Source: Dermanyssus gallinae
Taxonomy: Eukaryota; Arthropoda; Arachnida; Mesostigmata; Dermanyssidae
DNA: 64,000 nucleotides
Direction of reading: 5' to 3'
Assembly: GCA_003439945.1 (NCBI GenBank)
Contig: QVRM01002099.1
Coordinates: forward strand, 352,788 to 416,787
Shown here: positions 58,908 through 64,000 of the stretch, piece by piece
Layout of the letters: each line of letters starts with the position of its first letter
Numbering within the stretch: the stretch's first letter is position 1
The notes under the pieces: generated by a model
Seen by the model: the letters and a program-made list of their open reading frames with translations, nothing else
Told to the model about the DNA's origin: nothing
Database searches by the model: none
Position numbers and translations under genes: made by a program

Positions 58908-60125
58908 TGTTAATGCTGCCTTAGAACCGGCGAATCTAAGTGGAGTCGCTCATGTCTGAATAACGCAAGTCAATGCTGTCCTGCTCTTCATTGCGATAAG
59001 TGGAAAAACAACGCTCATTTTGTACACAAGGGGCTTCTCATTTTCTAACGATTCATTGTTATTTTCAGCATTCACACAGCCGCCACAATTTGCGTAGCTG
59101 TGTTTTGCCTAAGATAAGTCTTGTACCCGTATATGCAGTATAGTGGGCCACTACTTTTGTATTTACAAGGATAGCGCGGTATTGTGTACCCACGCACACA
59201 CACATACACACGCGTCGCTATTGCAGAACTGAAAATGTTCACTTACCTAGAAGAATGTCTATTAGATTTTACGTGTTCATCCATCGTCGTGTGCTGTGAG
59301 GGGGGCAGCACCGCAACACTCTTTTGTCGTGTCTCACACTGTCATATGAATCGCCGCCGTCGACGCCTTCTGCACGCTCAAAAGCTAGATAGATGGATGT
59401 TTAGCAGCAAATGGAATAAAGAAGAAGGTGGTGAGATTACGCGCGAAAAGGGATAGACAAGCTTGTTGGCAGCAAAAACTTCAGACGGCGCTGCGGGGCG
59501 TGCGTCCCACGCTGACTGGTGAAGTATAGCCTCCCATTTGCCCATGGAGGATCACCATGTGTAGCCGCGTCATCTCATCGTTGGGCCAATCTTGTGAACC
59601 TTTCAGGCGTCTTTGCGCTTGTCTGCGCTGAATCCTTCCTCATTGCCTTTTGTACGTTATCATGCAATCGTTCCGCTTTCGATAGGAGGAGGAGGAGGAG
59701 GAGGAAGAGAAGGAGGGAAAGTTGGTATTCTGCTTTTTCACCAATTTATTCTACGTCTTTGTAAGGGTTCTGGAGCTACGAAAGGTCATTTAAGGCTACG
59801 GCGGACACAGATCCTTCGCAAGTGGAACACCAACCGCTCGGCAGCTAGTGTTAATGCGAAAGATGCGCAAAATAGGCGAGGGTGCTCAGGCAAGGTTAAG
59901 GGTCATAGCGGATCAAAGCCTACCACCGAACGATGAAAGGCTGATTTATCAAAACGCGTCTTAATCTAAAGAGAGAGAGAGAACGCATCTTTAAAAAAAA
60001 ATAGCTCGCTTGTCAAAATACTGTTGATTTATTAGATTGATAGACAATTTGATTTTAGGCCCGTGTAGTTTACTGTAAGTTCTACTAACATATACAATGG
60101 CAAAGGCAATAAAGAATGCAAGAAA
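58906..60125. other. Spacer, no gene recognised
   Basis: A GGA run (59684-59710) and a CA run near 59190-59205. Frames of 81-107 residues show no domain. Confidence 0.45.
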
Positions 60126-60411
60126 TACACATTTATTGGGATAAGCTAATTTGACGCTTCTTCTAAAGGGTAAGATCCTGTTTTGAAATTACTTTTTTTT
60201 TTGTGAGAGGGAAAAATGCGTTTACGCACACCCAGAGCGGGTAGTGTGGGACTCGATGCCGATGTTGTTGGCATAATACCCACTAAAAACCTCTCACCTA
60301 AATGGCCTGGTTTTGAAATTACTGTCTAAGGTAGGTGCCCATCCTTTTATGCCGATCTATAATCCCCGTAATTTGGCCTCCGCCAGTAATAAAAACAACA
60401 ACAAGAGGGGT
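60126..60411. repeat. Duplicated segment D, copy 1 (carries an insertion)
   Basis: GCTAATTTGACGCTTCTTCT, AAATTACTGTCTAAGGTAGG, CGATCTATAATCCCCGTAA, TGGCCTCCGCCAGTAA and a CAACAACAA tail match copy 2 at 60746-60915. Copy 1 is interrupted by the 116-bp insertion at 60194-60309. The CAA-rich 3' end suggests that D is itself a retroposon with a simple-repeat tail. Confidence 0.85.
60194..60309 (-). mobile_element. Short retroposon (116 bp) with 14-bp target-site duplication
   Basis: GTTTTGAAATTACT occurs at 60180-60193 and again at 60310-60323, exactly flanking 116 bases. The insert starts on plus with a T run, so it is a minus-strand copy with an A tail. It contains GGGTAGTGTGGGACTC and GCATAATACCCACTAAAAAC. 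The uninterrupted copy of segment D at 60746 shows the empty site (TTCTAAAATTACTGTATAAG). Tail plus a duplication of this length are the marks of LINE-mediated insertion. The insert shows no tRNA boxes and may be a truncated SINE or LINE end. Confidence 0.85.
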
Positions 60412-60450
60412 TGAAGTAGTATTAAAGAATGGTTCCAGCTTCTCGCCTCT

Positions 60451-60500
60451 TCCTGAGGCCATTTAGGAGAGAGGTTTTTAGTGGGTATTATGCCAACGAC
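60451..60500 (+). repeat. Second copy of the retroposon's 5' sequence
   Basis: GGCCATTTAGGAGAGAGGTTTTTAGTGGGTATTATGCCAAC is the reverse complement of 60265-60306 with about one mismatch plus one small difference. It is therefore a plus-oriented copy of the same family's 5' part, followed by GAC/CAA repeats. Together with 60194-60309 it forms an inverted pair. Confidence 0.75.
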
Positions 60501-60745
60501 AACGACGACGACAACAACAACAACGACTTAAATACAATCATAAATTACACAATGAACATTGCCTCAATCGATAAGACATTTCAACGATATTATTATTATT
60601 ATTATTATTTAAACTGAGTACCAAAAAGTACTATTACCAATATAGATAACTGGAATGACAAGTAAAACGATGTATGAAACACGCGTGTTCTGTAAGGAAC
60701 GTGTGTTGAAAAAGAATAATAAACTGAACTAAACTAAAAAAAAAA

Positions 60746-60915
60746 CAAGAACTAAACATGTATTGGGGGTACGCTAATTTGACGCCTCTTCTAAAGGGTA
60801 TAAAAGTGTTCTAAAATTACTGTATAAGATAGGTACCCATTGTTTTATGTCGATCTATAATCCCCGTAAGCTGGCCTCCGTCAGTAACAAAAACAACAAC
60901 AACAACAACAACAAT
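60746..60915. repeat. Duplicated segment D, copy 2 (empty site)
   Basis: Matches copy 1 without the insertion: GCTAATTTGACGCCTCTTCT, AAATTACTGTATAAGATAGG, CGATCTATAATCCCCGTAA, TGGCCTCCGTCAGTAA, then a longer CAA run (60891-60912). The copies differ at about one base in ten. Confidence 0.85.
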
Positions 60916-62600
60916 AATGCTTACACCAATAGTAACAACGATTGCAACGGCAACACACCGATCGGAAGGTGTCAGGTAAGCTTCGGCGAAGCGCGCTCGG
61001 TCGGAGTCTGAATTCGTTAGTAGAGCAGTTTGAGTATGAGAATCATAACGATGCTGGCCACACGCAGGCACCACGGACCGACCAAGTTTCGATTCTTGCG
61101 CTCGCGACCTGTCGACATTTGATCTGGCTGAGGCAAGATCTATAGATAGCCTTTGTCTCGGTCGCGTGCCCGGCTATTTGTTCGACGAAGGTTCTCACTC
61201 GCCCCAATTCCATACCGAGGCGAGTTGTGGTGGCTGATCAACGCGAAGCGACCCCCCCCCCCCCCCCCCCGCTCGTTTCGATTGTTGTTCGTCATCGGGC
61301 GAGAGATGCGTGTTTTCGTAATACGATTTCGTTTCGTTGTTGTCCTTCGCTCGTGACCTGGCTTGATTCGGCCGCCTACTGCTCTATGCTCTTTTGCTAT
61401 GCTCTGGTCGGGTACGGTTGCAATTACGAGCGAGCGGCAAGCGAGTGCGTAGCGAGTCGATATGGCAGCCAATCAAAGAATCTTTCTTCCTGCCTGCCAG
61501 TGACCCGATGCTGCCCGATGCTCGACTACGTCCGAGATGATTCCGAACCGATTTTAGCGCACCAGCACCTATCACTAGCGGCCTGCACCGCATTTGGCAT
61601 ATGCCGCTAGCGTGACCTGGCGCGATCCACCACCAATCGATCTATCTTTACCTACATGCCTTTCGGCCTGGTGCAGTGTTGGTAGGGCCGCGCCGAAACG
61701 CCACAGCGAAAACGCTACGAGGATATCTCATCAGAGACACGAACCAACGAATGTGGCAGCTTGTAGCTGTAGAGGGAAAGCCAGCAGAGTCGCTGCTGCT
61801 GTTGCTGTTGTTGCCGTACGCCGTCACAGATCCAATCTGCTGATGTCCGAAGTAGCAGACTACTGTACTACTACTACTACGAGTACTACAGATGATCGTC
61901 ACGGCGACTCCAAGTTGTCAATCTGCTGCTACTGGAACTTCGACTTTTTTCCGCTTCTGCTCGGCCTATCCGATCTTCCCCGACGAGGCGTACTTGATGC
62001 CTCAACACGAGCAAACGCCTTCGTAGCCGCGTCGGAGGCTATAAATGTGCAGCTCTATGCAGATTCGCCTACCAGAATCCAGATCTACCTAGCAGGACTC
62101 TTCGCAGGCTCCGGCAGGCCAGTTTGTTGGTGCCGATTGCTGTTGTTGCCACTACAGTTGCAGCTCGTCTTGCCGTTATGCCATCGCAAGCAGGCATTAT
62201 TATTGCCATAGGCCCCGAAAGCTACAACGAACCAATACGTATTCGATGACAAAGCCATTTATGGCTCTCGTAACGACGCACTATTGCGATGGGTGTTGGC
62301 GGAGCCACACGAAATTGCGTCGGCGTCCCGCCTTATGTCGTTTGTTGCCAAATTCCTTCACTCAGGACGCGGCAGGCGCATTCATCCCATCCGCGCTGTT
62401 TGTTCGTCGTTTCGTAATTGTGAATGGTGCGCACACATAAAAAAAACGAGCGTTCTGCTATAAAAGCTGTAAAAAACACAGGCCTTACTTTTCCTCGTCT
62501 ATACCCCCCGGGCGGGGGGGGGACGGGGTCCCCACACCCCCCCCCGCCCCCATACACACACACCTGTAAAGAAATGGAAAAATGTATGATTTACTTAACA
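60916..62600. other. GC-rich segment, no gene recognised
   Basis: A C run of 19 bases lies at 61252-61270, and C and G runs at 62506-62547. Overlapping frames on both strands (up to 205 residues at 61594-62211) contain Thr, Val or Leu runs from ACT and GTT repeats and show no domain. Confidence 0.45.
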
Positions 62601-62610
62601 AGTATACCTT

Positions 62611-62676
62611 TTTTTACAGGGCCAGGAACAAAAATGCATAATGCGCGCCCTTTGGTCTGGGTAGTGTGGGACTCTT
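62611..62676 (-). repeat. Partial copy of the short retroposon family
   Basis: A T run (62611-62617) and, further on, AATGC and CTGGGTAGTGTGGGACTC match the A-tail side of the insert at 60194-60309 in the same orientation. Only about 65 bases can be aligned. Confidence 0.5.
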
Positions 62677-62934
62677 AAGTCGACTAAATACCTGGTCATT
62701 TCCTAACCTACATGACTGGGATATTCGTGGTATTACTTCAGTGCATGTAAATAGCAGCTAGTCTGGCCTTCAGTTGTCAGTCTGCCGGCGGCGCTCGATG
62801 CCTTGCTGCCTCTCTTCCGTCCTCTTTGTCTTCGCTCTCAGAACGATCCCTACAAATTCAGAGCCCGCGTGCCAGGTTTTGTTAGAGCTGGGCATCCCTA
62901 AGAGTAGCTCCTGTCGCACTGCTCTGCACGTCTA

Positions 62935-64000
62935 GTCGTGATCATGTCGCCTGGCTCGTGATCTCGAGAATGCGAAAAACGTGTGTTCTACGTCATCGGT
63001 CCCGCCGGCGTCGCACAAGACATATATGTCTACCTCAGTCGTTGCGATCATCACTATGTAGGTCTGGAAGTTGCCATGACCGGTAGGAACTTGGGTTAGC
63101 TTGTACGTAGTTTTCGCTTTCTCGCATCGATATCTTTTCATGAGCTCTGGGACTATTGGCCTCGTCCGCGACCCTGGTGTATCTCGTTTCGCTTCAGTCC
63201 TCAGCCACCCAGCTCTCCAGAGTCTTCTTTCTTGCATCGAGTTTTCTAAGTGCCTGGTCCCGGTACAAATGGATAGTCTTCTCCATTCGTTTTGGCCAGG
63301 GTATCATGCGGGCGAATACCAGCACAGCGTCCGTGGACACCGTCCTCTACATTCTGGTGACCCTAATTGCCAGCACTTTTTGCGCGTTGCTTAGATTTTC
63401 TTATACTTTTTGGTTTTTATGCTAGACGGCGCTTTTTCTTAGGGGGCCCTTTGTTTTTGGCATTAGCTTAGCCAGCTTGCTTGCCACCTAATGCGTTTTT
63501 GCCGTTACATAATCAATGTGGGTTGTACAGCTCAAGTTTCTGTCAAGCATTACACCTATGTATTTTGCCGGCTTGTTTGTCTAGATCATGTGGCCGCCCA
63601 TACGGATTTCCAGTTCCCGGTAGTTGTTTCTTCCAATAAGCAACAACTTCTCGTTCTTTTCCGGTTCTAACATTAAGTGGTAGGACTTCATCCACCGATT
63701 GATCCCCTCTAGGGCGTCGTTGCTCGGTCCTCCAATAGCTCCGCGCCCCTTGCGGTGACAAAGATCGGAACCTTGTGGCATACCTGCAGTCATCGCGTAC
63801 TCCCTGCCGTCGTAACTCAGATACGAGACTATCAGACGCCGAATAGACGCTGCTAATCCCATTTTCTGCACCATGTTCAGGATTACCGCCCAGTTTGCGC
63901 TGTTAAACGCATTTTACACATTCATCAATTTCAGGACGCAATGATTACGAACTCTGGGACTTTTCTGTCTCTCCTCTTCGGCCTTAGCAAGTATATATAT
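62935..64000 (-). mobile_element. R1-like LINE (LINE D), 3' half, runs off the window
   Basis: On the minus strand from the right edge: NAFNSANWAVILNMVQKMGL (about 63929-63870), the motif A region with the preceding Asp changed to Asn and a stop nearby. Then AMTAGMPQGS (about 63800-63770) and RWMKSYHLMLEPEKNEKLLL (about 63689-63630). KYIGVMLDRNLSCTTHIDYV follows (about 63567-63510), then KLTQVPTGHGNFQTYI and DDVEHTFFAFSRSRARR at the C-terminus (about 63098-62950). This order is the standard LINE ORF2 layout, and the N-A-F-N-S-A-x-W wording is R1-like. The catalytic ADD motif is missing between PQGS and the WM block, where a deletion of some 30-40 codons is inferred. Confidence 0.88.

Noticed and set aside
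61594..62211. 205-residue plus-strand frame
   Set aside because: It contains Ala/Val and Thr runs from GTT and ACT repeats and no domain, and the antisense frame is open as well.

Overview
This is eukaryotic genomic DNA, most likely from an arthropod. There is no prokaryotic operon structure, the sequence is full of long (AT)n tracts and trinucleotide repeats, and all recognisable coding matter is decayed transposable elements of types common in arthropods: non-LTR retrotransposons, BEL/Pao, Tc1/mariner, tRNA-derived SINEs and TA-flanked foldback elements. A chelicerate such as a mite is possible, but I cannot fix the taxon from the sequence. I found no complete host protein-coding gene, no functional tRNA or rRNA gene and no CRISPR array. 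Three short stretches look like possible host exons (1660-1710, 38772-38789, 51348-51555), all tentative.

Layout. 0-4 kb: anonymous DNA with simple repeats and one small exon-like segment. 4.0-5.95 kb: a degenerate LINE (end of ORF1, endonuclease, reverse transcriptase), followed by an (AT)n tract and a 1.15-kb foldback element (6096-7249). Another (AT)n tract and a 350-bp near-perfect palindrome (7423-7772) come next. 7.8-15.5 kb: mostly anonymous, with a 27-bp minisatellite and a second, diverged member of the foldback family (13026-14098). 15.5-19.6 kb: GC-rich and low-complexity, with a 32-bp minisatellite, long CAA tracts and a G-rich block. 19.6-24 kb: three tRNA-like SINE types and a dead mariner-type transposase lying between two SINE copies. 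25.2-29.0 kb: a minus-strand BEL/Pao remnant with internal deletions. 30-32.2 kb: an (AT)n tract and a CR1/Jockey-like LINE remnant.

32.2-45 kb: no convincing gene; rich in ACT, CAA, C and GA/CT runs, with one possible first coding exon. 45.4-46.4 kb: (AT)n, a SINE and a 400-base pyrimidine block. 47-49 kb: a Tc1-like remnant and a truncated LINE tail. 49.6-51.6 kb: two minisatellites and the best host-exon candidate. 52-56.4 kb: an unknown 205-residue ORF, the best preserved LINE, and a second LINE tail facing it. 57-62.7 kb: low-complexity DNA plus a duplicated segment in which one copy carries a 116-bp retroposon with an exact 14-bp target-site duplication. 62.9-64 kb: the 3' half of an R1-like LINE on the minus strand, running off the window.

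The elements do not form a working pathway. The window reads as an intergenic or intronic stretch shaped by repeated insertion, deletion and microsatellite growth. The most informative structures are the two related foldback elements, the nested insertion with a paralogous empty site, and the small retroposon families present in two or three copies each. Motif calls come from manual translation; no database search was run.
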